From Azonexaceae bacterium (GTDB lineage Bacteria > Pseudomonadota > Gammaproteobacteria > Burkholderiales > Rhodocyclaceae): a stretch of 47,982 nt of DNA. The number at the start of each line of letters is the position of its first letter. Within the stretch, counting starts at the first letter, position 1. Shown one piece after another: positions 28,593-39,074 of this stretch. The notes under the pieces are model-generated. The model saw only the letters and a program-made list of their open reading frames with translations. It made no database searches and was not told the origin of the DNA. The stretch covers positions 1 through 47,982 of the forward strand of contig SSSZ01000111.1 of assembly GCA_009469675.1 (NCBI GenBank). The letters run 5' to 3'. The position numbers were made by a program, and so were the translations under genes.

Positions 28593-31418
28593 ATGCGCAA
28601 GCTTTTGCCCTGGTGCCGCACCCTGGTTGTTACCGCGATTTTTCTGTTCCTGCCGGCGGTGGCGCAGGCCGGCGGTCTCTCCGACAAATTCAGCGGCGAC
28701 CCGCAAATCCAGAACGCCATCGACACCGTCGAAAGCGAACTCGAGAGTTTCGCCACCCGGGGCGAGGCCACCCGCGGCGCCAGCGGGCCGATGATCCAGT
28801 TACTGCAAAGCAGCGACACCTTGATCTGTAGCGCCTGGATCATTTCCTTTCGCCAGGAACTGCAGCGCCTGGTGGTGCAGGATTTTCTCGATCCGCCCGT
28901 CCAGCTCATCGCTGCTGCCCAGGATCTCCTGAGCCGGGTCGAGCGGGCCTGTCAGGGCGTCCTCCAACCGGGGACGGCCGTCGCTGCGGCGCCGCCGGCA
29001 GGTACCCCGCCGGCCCGGGATGAACCGGCCGGCGGCCAATCCTTTACGCCCCGGCCCGGCTGGACCATCGACGACGAAATCTGCGCCCGCCGATGCGCCC
29101 GCGAAAGTGCAGCCGTGCAACGGGCCGACTGGGCCAAGTACGACGCCGAGAGCGACGAAAGAAAAAGTCGTGCCCAGCTCGAAAAAGACGAACGTGAACT
29201 GGCCAGCGAACGGGAAAACCTCGCCCGGGCCGAGGCCCGCCTGGAAAGCGCCCGCGCCGATCTCAACCGGCGGGAGGAGTTCTCGCGGCGGATCGGGCCG
29301 AGCGCCGATGGCAAGAGCAACGCCGACCTCGATCTGCACGAAGCCCGGACCCGGCTGGCCGATGCCACCCGCGACCTGCCCGTGGTGCGTAACCGCGCCG
29401 CCCTGCGAGAGCAAGCCGCTGCGGCCTCCCGCGCCGCCCTCGACCGGGCGGTGGCCGCCCGCCAACGGGCCGAACGCGAAGCCGCCGAGGCCCGGGCCGC
29501 CCTGGAGCGTTGTCTGCGGGACTGCCGCCGGCAGTCCGAGAAGGGTGGCGACAAGTCGTCACGGCTTGACGACAAGCGGGCCGATTCGGCCAAACACGCG
29601 GCAGAAAAAGAGCGCCGCGTCGTCAACAAGGACGGCGAGCCGCCGGCCAAGGGCGGGCCGGGGGGCAAGGTCATTCCCGACAAGCGCCCCGATGCCGGCC
29701 CTGATCTGCGCCTCGAACTGCCCCGGGACAAGATGGGGGGAGGCATGCAGCAGATCGACCCGGCACCGCCCCGGGAAAGCATCCTCGATTCCCTGGACGA
29801 AACTCCGGCCCACCGCGGTCCGGCGGCCGGGGCGGCCTGCCCCGACTGCAGCGCCCTGGCGGCCAGTCTGGCAAGCCAGCAGGCCGATCTGCAGAAGGAA
29901 AGCGAAGAACTCGCCCGGCAGCGCGAGAATTACACCGACGCCACGGCGGGGCGGGGCCTCGATCGCCGCACGCCGGAAGGCGCCGACGCTTCCCGCCTGG
30001 CGGCGAACCTCGTTGCCGAGGTGGAGGCGGCCATTCGCCGGCAGGCCAAAAAAGTTGCCGACCTTGAACAGCAAGTGGACGACACCAAACGTCAGTTGGA
30101 AAGCTGCAACCGGCGTTGCGGTCCGCCCCCCGGCGGTCCGGGGACTGCCCTGCCTGCTGCCGGCGGGGCGCCAGCTGCCCGCTGCCCGGCTTGCAACGAC
30201 ATGGCCCGGCAGCAGAGGGAGGTGACCCGCCAGCGGCAGGCCAAGGAGGGTGAGGTCGAACGGCTCTCCCGGGAAGCCCAGGAAATCAGCGGCCGCGCCC
30301 TGGATGGCAAGGCCCGTCCGGGTGACGCCGGGCAATTGCAGGAGAGGCGGCGTCAGATCGGGCGGCTGGTGGATGAAATCGCCGACCTCGACCGCGAGGC
30401 AGAGCGCCTGGGCAAGGCCCGGCAGGACTGTGAAAAGACGTCGTGCCCCCCGCCCGCTGATGGACGCAAGGCGGCGGTCATCGACAAAGGCGCCGGCGGT
30501 GCCTGTGCCTTCCCGGCAGCGCAGCCGGTCATCATCGGTTCGCGGGAGAAGTTCGGCTACGGCGGCGAGCAGAAGGCGGCGGAAATCGGCAAGGCGGCGT
30601 TCGGGCTGCTCGGGGGTCTCCTCGGCGGCCGGGGCGGCGGCGGGGGCGGTGGCTCGCCCTTTGGCGGTGCCGGGGGCGACAAACCCAGCCTGGCCGACGA
30701 TCCGATCCGCGCCAAGCAGACCTTCGCCGACCCGGGGGGCGCGGCCGCCATCAAGGTCGGCGCCCAATACCGGCCGGACGGCAAGTTACTGGTCAGCATC
30801 GATGTCGACAAGGCCGAAGACAAGGGCGTCGTCCACCAGGCCAGCCTGGAACGGCTGAAGCCCCGGGCCGACGGCGGCTGCGACCTGCAGGTGGCCGAAC
30901 CCGTCGAGTGGCTGCACTACGAAATCTGGGAGGACTGGTGGGCCAAGATTCGCATTCAGCGCTACGAAAGCGTCGATGGCGGCCCGTGGCGCAAGACCCA
31001 CGATACCGGCTGGCGCGATTGGGGCAGCGGCTCCCGGCTGCTGGAGAGCGGCACGCTTCCCGCCGACCAGATCCCCCGTACCGCCTGGGGTTCCATGGGC
31101 GCCGACCGGGCTTTCGGCGGCCCCCGCTCGGCCGGTGCCCTGTTCGATCCCGGTAAGCCCGTGGTGGTCGGCCAGCCGGCGCCCGAGCGCCTGGTGGTGC
31201 ACGTCACCCAGCCGGGCAAGGATCCGGTGACGACCCTACCCTTTACGCTTTACCCCACCTACGGTCTCGACGGCAAGATCAATTACAGCGACACGATGCC
31301 CGATATCTCCGCCCTGCTGAAGGATGCCAAGCTGCCCCTGGGCGGCGGCATGACCCAGATCGATCCGCCGGCCACCGGGCCGGCCCCGCGGGAGAGCATT
31401 CTCGACTCCCTGGACTGA
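28593..31418 (+). CDS. Exported 941-residue coiled-coil protein with cysteine-stapled modules
   Basis: I do not recognise the family. A Sec signal peptide (LVVTAIFLFLPAVAQA, cleavage near residue 26) is followed by a helical N-domain. Three charged coiled-coil segments follow, each opened and closed by a cysteine pair: C164/C168 to C307/C311, C416/C419 to C505/C509 and C531/C534 to C613/C618. A glycine-rich stretch with a poly-Gly run lies near 670-690. The last 250 residues form a beta-rich domain with many tryptophans (WLHYEIWEDWWAKIRIQRYE). The peptide M-x-QIDP...PRESILDSLD occurs twice, at 385-402 and at the very C-terminus (920-941). The ATG has GGAGGG upstream. It is a single-gene unit facing uvrA. 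A periplasmic or cell-surface structural role is likely but unproven. Confidence 0.8.
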   Translation: MRKLLPWCRTLVVTAIFLFLPAVAQAGGLSDKFSGDPQIQNAIDTVESELESFATRGEATRGASGPMIQLLQSSDTLICSAWIISFRQELQRLVVQDFLDPPVQLIAAAQDLLSRVERACQGVLQPGTAVAAAPPAGTPPARDEPAGGQSFTPRPGWTIDDEICARRCARESAAVQRADWAKYDAESDERKSRAQLEKDERELASERENLARAEARLESARADLNRREEFSRRIGPSADGKSNADLDLHEARTRLADATRDLPVVRNRAALREQAAAASRAALDRAVAARQRAEREAAEARAALERCLRDCRRQSEKGGDKSSRLDDKRADSAKHAAEKERRVVNKDGEPPAKGGPGGKVIPDKRPDAGPDLRLELPRDKMGGGMQQIDPAPPRESILDSLDETPAHRGPAAGAACPDCSALAASLASQQADLQKESEELARQRENYTDATAGRGLDRRTPEGADASRLAANLVAEVEAAIRRQAKKVADLEQQVDDTKRQLESCNRRCGPPPGGPGTALPAAGGAPAARCPACNDMARQQREVTRQRQAKEGEVERLSREAQEISGRALDGKARPGDAGQLQERRRQIGRLVDEIADLDREAERLGKARQDCEKTSCPPPADGRKAAVIDKGAGGACAFPAAQPVIIGSREKFGYGGEQKAAEIGKAAFGLLGGLLGGRGGGGGGGSPFGGAGGDKPSLADDPIRAKQTFADPGGAAAIKVGAQYRPDGKLLVSIDVDKAEDKGVVHQASLERLKPRADGGCDLQVAEPVEWLHYEIWEDWWAKIRIQRYESVDGGPWRKTHDTGWRDWGSGSRLLESGTLPADQIPRTAWGSMGADRAFGGPRSAGALFDPGKPVVVGQPAPERLVVHVTQPGKDPVTTLPFTLYPTYGLDGKINYSDTMPDISALLKDAKLPLGGGMTQIDPPATGPAPRESILDSLD

Positions 31419-31579
31419 TCCGGGCGAGGTGCGCCGGCGCTTCAGGACGGGCACCAGAGCCGTCTCCTGGCGGAAGGCGGCTGGGCAACGCCCGGCGCTG
31501 GCCGGGCCGCCAGCGGACTAATCGAAGGCCAGCCGGCGCCGGCCCGGAGCGGCACTGCCGGGGGGCGCCATGGCCGGCC

Positions 31580-34399
<2,820 letters not shown>

Positions 34400-34459
34400 G
34401 GGGGTTCGGCAGAGTGGGGCAAACCAGTAACTATACGCGGTGTCGCGGGCAAAAAACTG

Positions 34460-34960
34460 GCCGCCGTCGTGGCGAGCGCTTTTCTCAATTCGGCACCCAC
34501 CGTCGCGAGGCGCAAGCCCTCCCGCCGGGCCGGCTCCAGCCAGGCGGCATGAAAGGGGAAGAGGCCGAATCGGCGGGCCTTGGGCAGGGGGGCGTCGAGG
34601 GCGGGGCGTTGCCGATGGCAGTGGTCATTTCCCACAACTGCTTGAGGAATGCCGCGTTGGGGGCTACCGTCAGCAGCCCCCGGGCCTCGGCATGGGCCAT
34701 GACGTTCGCCGCCTCCAGCTCCCACAACGACGGAACGACTGCCTCGGCGCCGTGCGCTTCCATCGCGGCAAGAACCTGCACGCCGTAACCGCGGTCTTCC
34801 GGCCCGTGGCCGAGGTATCGCGTCTGGCTGCGGCGTGAGTTGGCGACAGGTCGGCAATCGGTTTGCCCCGCAGGGCAATGATGAAGCTGCTGCCCGCCTG
34901 AACCTTGCGCGGCACCTCCGGGAAGTGAGCTTTCGCTTTGCAACCACCAATTTCAGTAGG
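34460..34960 (-). pseudogene. Decayed antitoxin plus PIN-domain toxin
   Basis: Pieces of a VapBC-like module can be read in three different frames. An antitoxin segment at about 34835-34957 reads EIGGCKAKAHFPEVPRKVQA then SSFIIALRGKPIADL, the Phd-type N-terminal pattern. The PIN middle at about 34608-34796 reads VLAAMEAHGAEAVVPSLWEL then EAANVMAHAEARGLL. The PIN C-terminus at about 34467-34593 reads [20 protein letters not shown] then [11 protein letters not shown]. The frame changes between these blocks, and the expected N-terminal PIN aspartate strand is missing, so no active toxin can be made. It sits between uvrA and the CRISPR locus. Confidence 0.75.
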
Positions 34961-35152
34961 GGTTGTCGCGGCATTCTCCAGGCTGGCCCGCAATAGACCA
35001 GTGCATAGACCGGTCTCAAAGACAACAATCCCCGTCAAGGCGGTAGTTTGACCCAGGCAGCGTGGAAAACGCCTACGAAGGTTGTCGATCCAGTCTCACG
35101 CCCTGGGACTGCGGTCTGGCAAAGTGTTCCCGACAAACTTCAGGAGACTGCC

Positions 35153-35233
35153 ATGCCCGATGCCGACAGCTTGGACAAACTGGTTTTGCAAACCGCGGCG
35201 CTTGCCTTTCTGGTGAGTTGCTATCCCTGGTGA
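35153..35233 (+). CDS. Possible 26-codon ORF ahead of the WYL regulator
   Basis: An ATG with CAGGAG eight bases upstream opens MPDADSLDKLVLQTAALAFL and ends soon after at TGA. The ribosome site is good, but the peptide matches nothing I know. It may be a leader peptide, or the surviving start of a gene removed when the defence island was assembled. Confidence 0.2.
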   Translation: MPDADSLDKLVLQTAALAFLVSCYPW

Positions 35234-35248
35234 TATGCCTTTCGTCAG

Positions 35249-35278
35249 ATAGCCGGCAGAATTCCATCTGGCTATGAT
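35249..35278 (+). promoter_or_regulatory. Candidate promoter and operator of the WYL-cas3 unit
   Basis: An inverted repeat, ATAGCC (35249-35254) and GGCTAT (35270-35275), has a 15-base centre and overlaps a TATGAT -10 box (35273-35278). No good -35 is present, as expected of a regulated promoter. The arm spacing suits a dimeric regulator, most simply the WYL protein it precedes. Confidence 0.4.
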
Positions 35279-35317
35279 GACGGAAAGCAAGAAGCCAACA
35301 AAAATGCGGAGAAGAAC

Positions 35318-36289
35318 ATGGCGCAAAACGAGCGCTTGGTCAAAATGCAGCGCCTGCTGCGCCAACGGGGGGGTGTCGCTTTCGGCGAAATGCTGCAGGC
35401 GTTGGAGGTATCCCGTTCTACCGTGTTCCGGGATTTGACCTACCTCAGCGACCGCATCGGGGTGCCCTGGCTGCGCGACGCCGAAACGGGCCGTTATCGC
35501 CTCGATGAGTGCTCCGACCGGGCAGAACTGCCAGGGCTGTGGTTTTCGGCGCAAGAGATCCATGCGCTCCTGACCATGCAACGCTTGCTCGCCAGTCTCG
35601 ATCCCGGGGGGCTGCTCGGCCCCCACCTCGACCCTCTGAAGGATCGTCTCGCCGGGCTGCTTGAAAGCGGTCCCCACCCGGCGGCCGACGTCGCCCGGCG
35701 CATCCATATCCTGACCGCCGCCGCCCGCCGCTACGCCCCGGAACATTTTCAGGTTGTGGCCGCCGCCTTGCTCGAGCGTCGGCGGTTGTGCATCGAATAC
35801 GCCGCCCGCAGCCGCCAAGGCGTTACACGTCGAGAGGTGTCGCCTCTGCGGCTGACCCATTACCGCGACAACTGGTATCTCGATGCCTGGTGCCACCTTC
35901 GGCACGAACTGCGGAGCTTTTCCGTCGACGCGATGCAGACCGCCAAGGCCTTGCCGGAGCCGGCCCACGACGTCGCCGAGCCTGAACTCGCGGCAGCGCT
36001 CGATTCGGGCTACGGCATCTTCTCCGGCCCGGCCAATCGGCGGGCCACCCTGCGCTTTACCCCGGCCCGTGCCCGCTGGGTCGCAGTCGAATGCTGGCAT
36101 ACCGACCAGCACGGAAGCTTTCTGGAGGATGGGAGCTATCAACTGAGCGTTCCCTATAGCGATGACCCGGAATTGGTCATGGATATCCTCAAATACGGTC
36201 CCGACTGCGAGGTCGAGGCGCCGGCGGCGTTGCGCCGAAAGGTCCGGGAACTCCTGCGGGCTGCAGCCGCGAGGTACGACCATGAGTGA
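35318..36289 (+). CDS. WYL-domain transcriptional regulator of the CRISPR locus
   Basis: This 323-residue protein has an N-terminal DeoR-type winged helix (LVKMQRLLRQRGGVAFGEML, then EVSRSTVFRDLTYLS) and a WYL ligand-binding domain (ERRRLCIEYAAR through REVSPLRLTHYRDNWYLDAW), followed by the WCX tail to the C-terminus. WYL regulators beside CRISPR and other defence systems usually sense nucleic acid or nucleotide ligands and repress the locus. The gene ends eight bases inside cas3, so the two are translated together. No RNA ligand can be deduced from sequence. Confidence 0.9.
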   Translation: MAQNERLVKMQRLLRQRGGVAFGEMLQALEVSRSTVFRDLTYLSDRIGVPWLRDAETGRYRLDECSDRAELPGLWFSAQEIHALLTMQRLLASLDPGGLLGPHLDPLKDRLAGLLESGPHPAADVARRIHILTAAARRYAPEHFQVVAAALLERRRLCIEYAARSRQGVTRREVSPLRLTHYRDNWYLDAWCHLRHELRSFSVDAMQTAKALPEPAHDVAEPELAAALDSGYGIFSGPANRRATLRFTPARARWVAVECWHTDQHGSFLEDGSYQLSVPYSDDPELVMDILKYGPDCEVEAPAALRRKVRELLRAAAARYDHE

Positions 36290-38684
36290 AAGCCCGGACT
36301 CGCGGGACGGGCGATATCTTGCCCACATTCGCCGTGACGGCAAGGAAGCTCTTCCACACCGACTGGAAGAGCACCTGGAGGAGGTTTCGGCACTTGCAGC
36401 CGCCTTTGCCATTACCTTCGGCGCCGCCCCCTGGGCCGCCCTGGCCGGACTGTGGCACGATCTCGGCAAGTATCGGCATGGGTTTCAGCGTTACATCCGC
36501 CAATGCAACGACCTCGATGCCCATATCGAAGGGCGTATTGCCGGTCCGGCAAAAAGCCACTCCGCGGCCGGCGCCCTGTGGGCGATGGAGCATCTGGCGC
36601 AGCGCGACCGGCAGGGCGGCAAAGCGATGGCCCGAGTGCTGGCCTATCTGATCGCCGGGCATCATGCCGGGCTGGGGGACTGGCAGGACGATCTGGCGGT
36701 TCGTTTCGCCAAAGAGGACAGTCAACGCGAATTGGCCGAAGCCAAGGCCGCCGACATTCCGCAACACATTCTCGAACCCCGCGGGGAGTTGCCGGATCTG
36801 GCTACCCTCAAAGCCCACGTGGAAAATCCCAAGGCACTTGAAACCTACATCCCCGGACGTTTCGCCCTCTGGGTGCGCATGCTGTTCTCCTGCCTGGTGG
36901 ATGCGGATTTTCTCGACACCGAGCGTTTCATGGCGCTGGACAAGGCCGAAGGACGCGGCGGCTTTCTAAGTCTGGCCGAGATGGACATACGGCTGGCCGA
37001 TCATCAGGAGAAGATGGCCGGCGAGGTTGCCCGGCGGGGCGAAGCCGATTCGGCGGTGAACCGCCAAAGAAGACATGTTTTGCACTGCTGCCTGGCCAAG
37101 GCCGCCGAAGTGCCGGGCTTCTTCAGCCTCACCGTGCCGACCGGCGGCGGCAAGACCTTGTCCGGCCTCGCCTTCGCGCTGCGCCATGCGGTGCTCCACC
37201 AGCGACGGCGGGTCATCTACGCCATCCCCTACACCAGCATCATCGACCAAACCGCTGCCATCTTTCGCGCTATCTTCGGCGACGAGAACGTCGTCGAGCA
37301 CCACAGCAGCGTCGAGGTTGATCCCAAAGAGGAAACCCATCGCTCGCGGCTCGCCTGTGAAAACTGGGACGCGCCGCTCATCGTGACGACCAATGTGCAA
37401 CTGCTGGAGAGCCTCTTCGCCCGCCGCACGTCGCGCTGCCGCAAGCTGCACAACCTGGTGGGGAGCGTCATTGTGCTCGACGAGGCACAGCTATTGCCGG
37501 TGGACTTCCTGCAACCCGTCGTCGACGTGCTTCGCCTGCTGGTCCAGGACTACGGCGTCAGTATCGTGCTTTGCACCGCCACCCAGCCAACGCTGGAAAG
37601 CCGCATCGGCTTCGATCAGGCACGGGGCCTACGCAGCTTTGCCGCCAACGAAGTCCGCGAAATCATCGACGACGTGCCGGCGCTATACCAGGCGCTGCGC
37701 CGCGTGCGCGTCCAGCGCCCGGCAGACCTGACGCCCTTGCCCGACTGGCCGGCGCTTGCCCCGCAGCTTGCCGCCCATGAAGCCGTGCTCGCCATAGTCA
37801 GCCGCCGCGCCGATGCCCGGGATCTCTATCGCGCCTTGGGGCGGCACGGTTCCGGCGAGGGTGGGTTTTGGCACCTTTCCGGCCTGATGTGCGCCCGCCA
37901 TCGCAGCCACGTCATCAGCCAGATCAAGGCGGCGCTGACCGATCGCCGGCTGGCGCTCGCCCGCGGCGAAGCCGCAAGGCCGGTTCGCGTCGTTTCCACG
38001 CAACTCGTCGAAGCTGGGGTCGATATCGACTTTCCCGTGGTCTACCGGGCCCTCGCCGGACTCGACTCCATCGCCCAGGCCGCCGGGCGGTGCAACCGCG
38101 AGGGGCGGCTGGAAGAAGGGCAGGTTTACGTCTTTGTTCCCCCCAAACCAGCCCCGGCGGGCTTGCTGCGCCAAGCGGAAGGCGCGACCCGCGTGCAGTG
38201 GAGCATGCTGCCGCCGGATGCCGACCCGCTGGCCGTCGCGCATTTCGCCAGCTACTTCCAGCGCCTCTACGGCGATGCCCAACTCGACAGGCATGGCATC
38301 GTCGATCTGCTGCGGGTTGCCGGGCAAGGTGAGGTCAATTTCAGGACGGCTGCCGAAAAATTCCGCCTCATTGATGAAAAGGATGGCGCCACCGTCTTCG
38401 TCCGCTATCGCCGCACCAAGGACGACGACGAAATCGACATCCTTCTCGCCAAGTTGCAGACGGAAGGCCTGCAGCGCTGGTTGCTGCGCAAGCTGCAAGG
38501 CTATGGGGTCAGCGTCTACGCCAACGATTTGCGGCGCCTGCTCGACAGCCGCGACGTCGTGCCGCTGGGGGACGACTTCCCCGGTATCTACATCCAGTCG
38601 CCGGAGAACGACGTGCTCTACGACCCGGTCCTTGGCCTGAATGTGGATGGTGCGCCGGGTGATCCGGGAAGTTTCGTACAGTGA
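36282..38684 (+). CDS. cas3: Type I-C Cas3 helicase-nuclease
   Basis: Cas3 is recruited by target-bound Cascade and unwinds and degrades DNA. The 800-residue protein has an HD nuclease domain first: H31 in EEHLEEV, H59-D60 in LWHDLGKYRHGF, H93 in KSHSAAGALW, H127-H128 in IAGHHAG. The superfamily-2 helicase follows: TVPTGGGKTLSG (Lys about 291), VLDEAQLLP (D400-Q403), CTATQPTLE and the arginine-finger motif QAAGRCNREGR. The ATG at 36282 has GAGG upstream and overlaps the WYL gene. About 390 bases separate it from cas5c, a wide gap for a type I-C operon; that gap holds the crRNA-like gene and a small ORF. Confidence 0.95.
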   Translation: MSESPDSRDGRYLAHIRRDGKEALPHRLEEHLEEVSALAAAFAITFGAAPWAALAGLWHDLGKYRHGFQRYIRQCNDLDAHIEGRIAGPAKSHSAAGALWAMEHLAQRDRQGGKAMARVLAYLIAGHHAGLGDWQDDLAVRFAKEDSQRELAEAKAADIPQHILEPRGELPDLATLKAHVENPKALETYIPGRFALWVRMLFSCLVDADFLDTERFMALDKAEGRGGFLSLAEMDIRLADHQEKMAGEVARRGEADSAVNRQRRHVLHCCLAKAAEVPGFFSLTVPTGGGKTLSGLAFALRHAVLHQRRRVIYAIPYTSIIDQTAAIFRAIFGDENVVEHHSSVEVDPKEETHRSRLACENWDAPLIVTTNVQLLESLFARRTSRCRKLHNLVGSVIVLDEAQLLPVDFLQPVVDVLRLLVQDYGVSIVLCTATQPTLESRIGFDQARGLRSFAANEVREIIDDVPALYQALRRVRVQRPADLTPLPDWPALAPQLAAHEAVLAIVSRRADARDLYRALGRHGSGEGGFWHLSGLMCARHRSHVISQIKAALTDRRLALARGEAARPVRVVSTQLVEAGVDIDFPVVYRALAGLDSIAQAAGRCNREGRLEEGQVYVFVPPKPAPAGLLRQAEGATRVQWSMLPPDADPLAVAHFASYFQRLYGDAQLDRHGIVDLLRVAGQGEVNFRTAAEKFRLIDEKDGATVFVRYRRTKDDDEIDILLAKLQTEGLQRWLLRKLQGYGVSVYANDLRRLLDSRDVVPLGDDFPGIYIQSPENDVLYDPVLGLNVDGAPGDPGSFVQ

Positions 38685-38707
38685 CAGGGCCGATGAATAC
38701 ATTGGAA

Positions 38708-38795
38708 AGGGCCGGGACAAGCCCGGCCCTCTGATGCAGTGATTCAACGGACAACGTTGACCATTAAGTTTCAATCCGCGCTGGTATTCAGCGAC
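38708..38795 (-). ncRNA. Predicted single-repeat crRNA-like regulator (CreR/CreA type)
   Basis: On the minus strand, 38795-38768 reads GTCGCTG-AATAC-CAGCG then CGGATTGAAAC. This is a 28-nt degenerate type I-C repeat: canonical GTCGC start, a hairpin (CGCTG/CAGCG) and an 11-nt tail like the type I-C 5' handle. The next 37 nt (38767-38731) form a pseudo-spacer beginning TTAATGGT, ended by a strong hairpin, AGGGCCGGG/CCCGGCCCT (38708-38730), and TTTCC. An extended -10 box lies directly upstream. Pseudo-spacer bases 1-5 and 7-8 match a site with a TTC PAM over the cas5c-side -10 box; base 6, which is flipped out in type I complexes, does not. Partial pairing should allow Cascade binding without destruction. 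CreR and CreA RNAs of this kind are known from other systems; this instance is a prediction. Confidence 0.72.
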
Positions 38796-38801
38796 GATCG
38801 A

Positions 38802-38810
38802 ATGATAACA
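38802..38810 (-). promoter_or_regulatory. Extended -10 promoter of the crRNA-like gene
   Basis: The minus strand reads TG-T-TATCAT, an extended -10 element. Seven bases after it transcription would begin at about 38795, exactly the first base of the degenerate repeat. There is no good -35, which extended -10 promoters do not need. Confidence 0.55.
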
Positions 38811-38820
38811 TGCGAACCAA

Positions 38821-38858
38821 TGCCGATTTATATGCAACGACAACTATACTATTAAGAA
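38821..38858 (+). promoter_or_regulatory. cas5c-side promoter overlapped by the pseudo-spacer target
   Basis: TATACT at 38845-38850 is a near-consensus -10 box reading toward the small ORF and cas5c. On the minus strand GAA at 38856-38858 gives a TTC PAM, and bases 38855 downward read TTAATAGT, then GTTGTC and GTTG. The pseudo-spacer reads TTAATGGT, then GTTGTC and GTTG with single-base offsets. The target therefore covers the -10 box, where Cascade binding would block polymerase. Confidence 0.65.
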
Positions 38859-38901
38859 GTTGATTTTAGTTGGCAGAACTTCCTGGCCAGGAGCTTTGCT
38901 A

Positions 38902-39054
38902 ATGAACAATCTGATTGGATTGCTGCGCGAGTTGCGCTTGATGAAAGATCAGCCAACCCATCGTTTTTTTGCGGTGTGGCTGTTGGTTTTGTTGCCTCGT
39001 GGAGTTGGTTGGGGTGTTCTGCTTTATCTGCTGCACGGTTGGTTTCCCAGATAG
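38902..39054 (+). CDS. Predicted 50-residue small membrane protein between cas3 and cas5c
   Basis: An ATG at 38902 with AGGAG nine bases upstream opens a 51-codon frame. The product starts MNNLIGLLRELRLMKDQPTH, then has a hydrophobic segment FFAVWLLVLLPRGVGWGVLL and ends YLLHGWFPR. This is a basic amphipathic start plus one membrane span, the shape of many small toxins and also of harmless small proteins. Codons are AT-richer than in the neighbours (TTG, GTT, ATT, final AGA), suggesting foreign origin. It is the first ORF after the TATACT promoter and ends 20 bases before cas5c. I know no type I-C cas gene like it. Under a CreTA-like reading it would be the repressed toxin. Confidence 0.5.
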   Translation: MNNLIGLLRELRLMKDQPTHRFFAVWLLVLLPRGVGWGVLLYLLHGWFPR

Positions 39055-39074
39055 GCATTATCGAAGAGGGGTTA

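Noticed and set aside
34400..34460. LexA (SOS) box ahead of uvrA
   Set aside because: No CTG-N10-CAG-like site of adequate quality could be found.
38757..38787. TTGACC with GGTATT as a plus-strand promoter for cas5c
   Set aside because: The spacing is 19-20 bases and the -10 is poor, and it would read through the pseudo-repeat. TATACT at 38845 is the better candidate.
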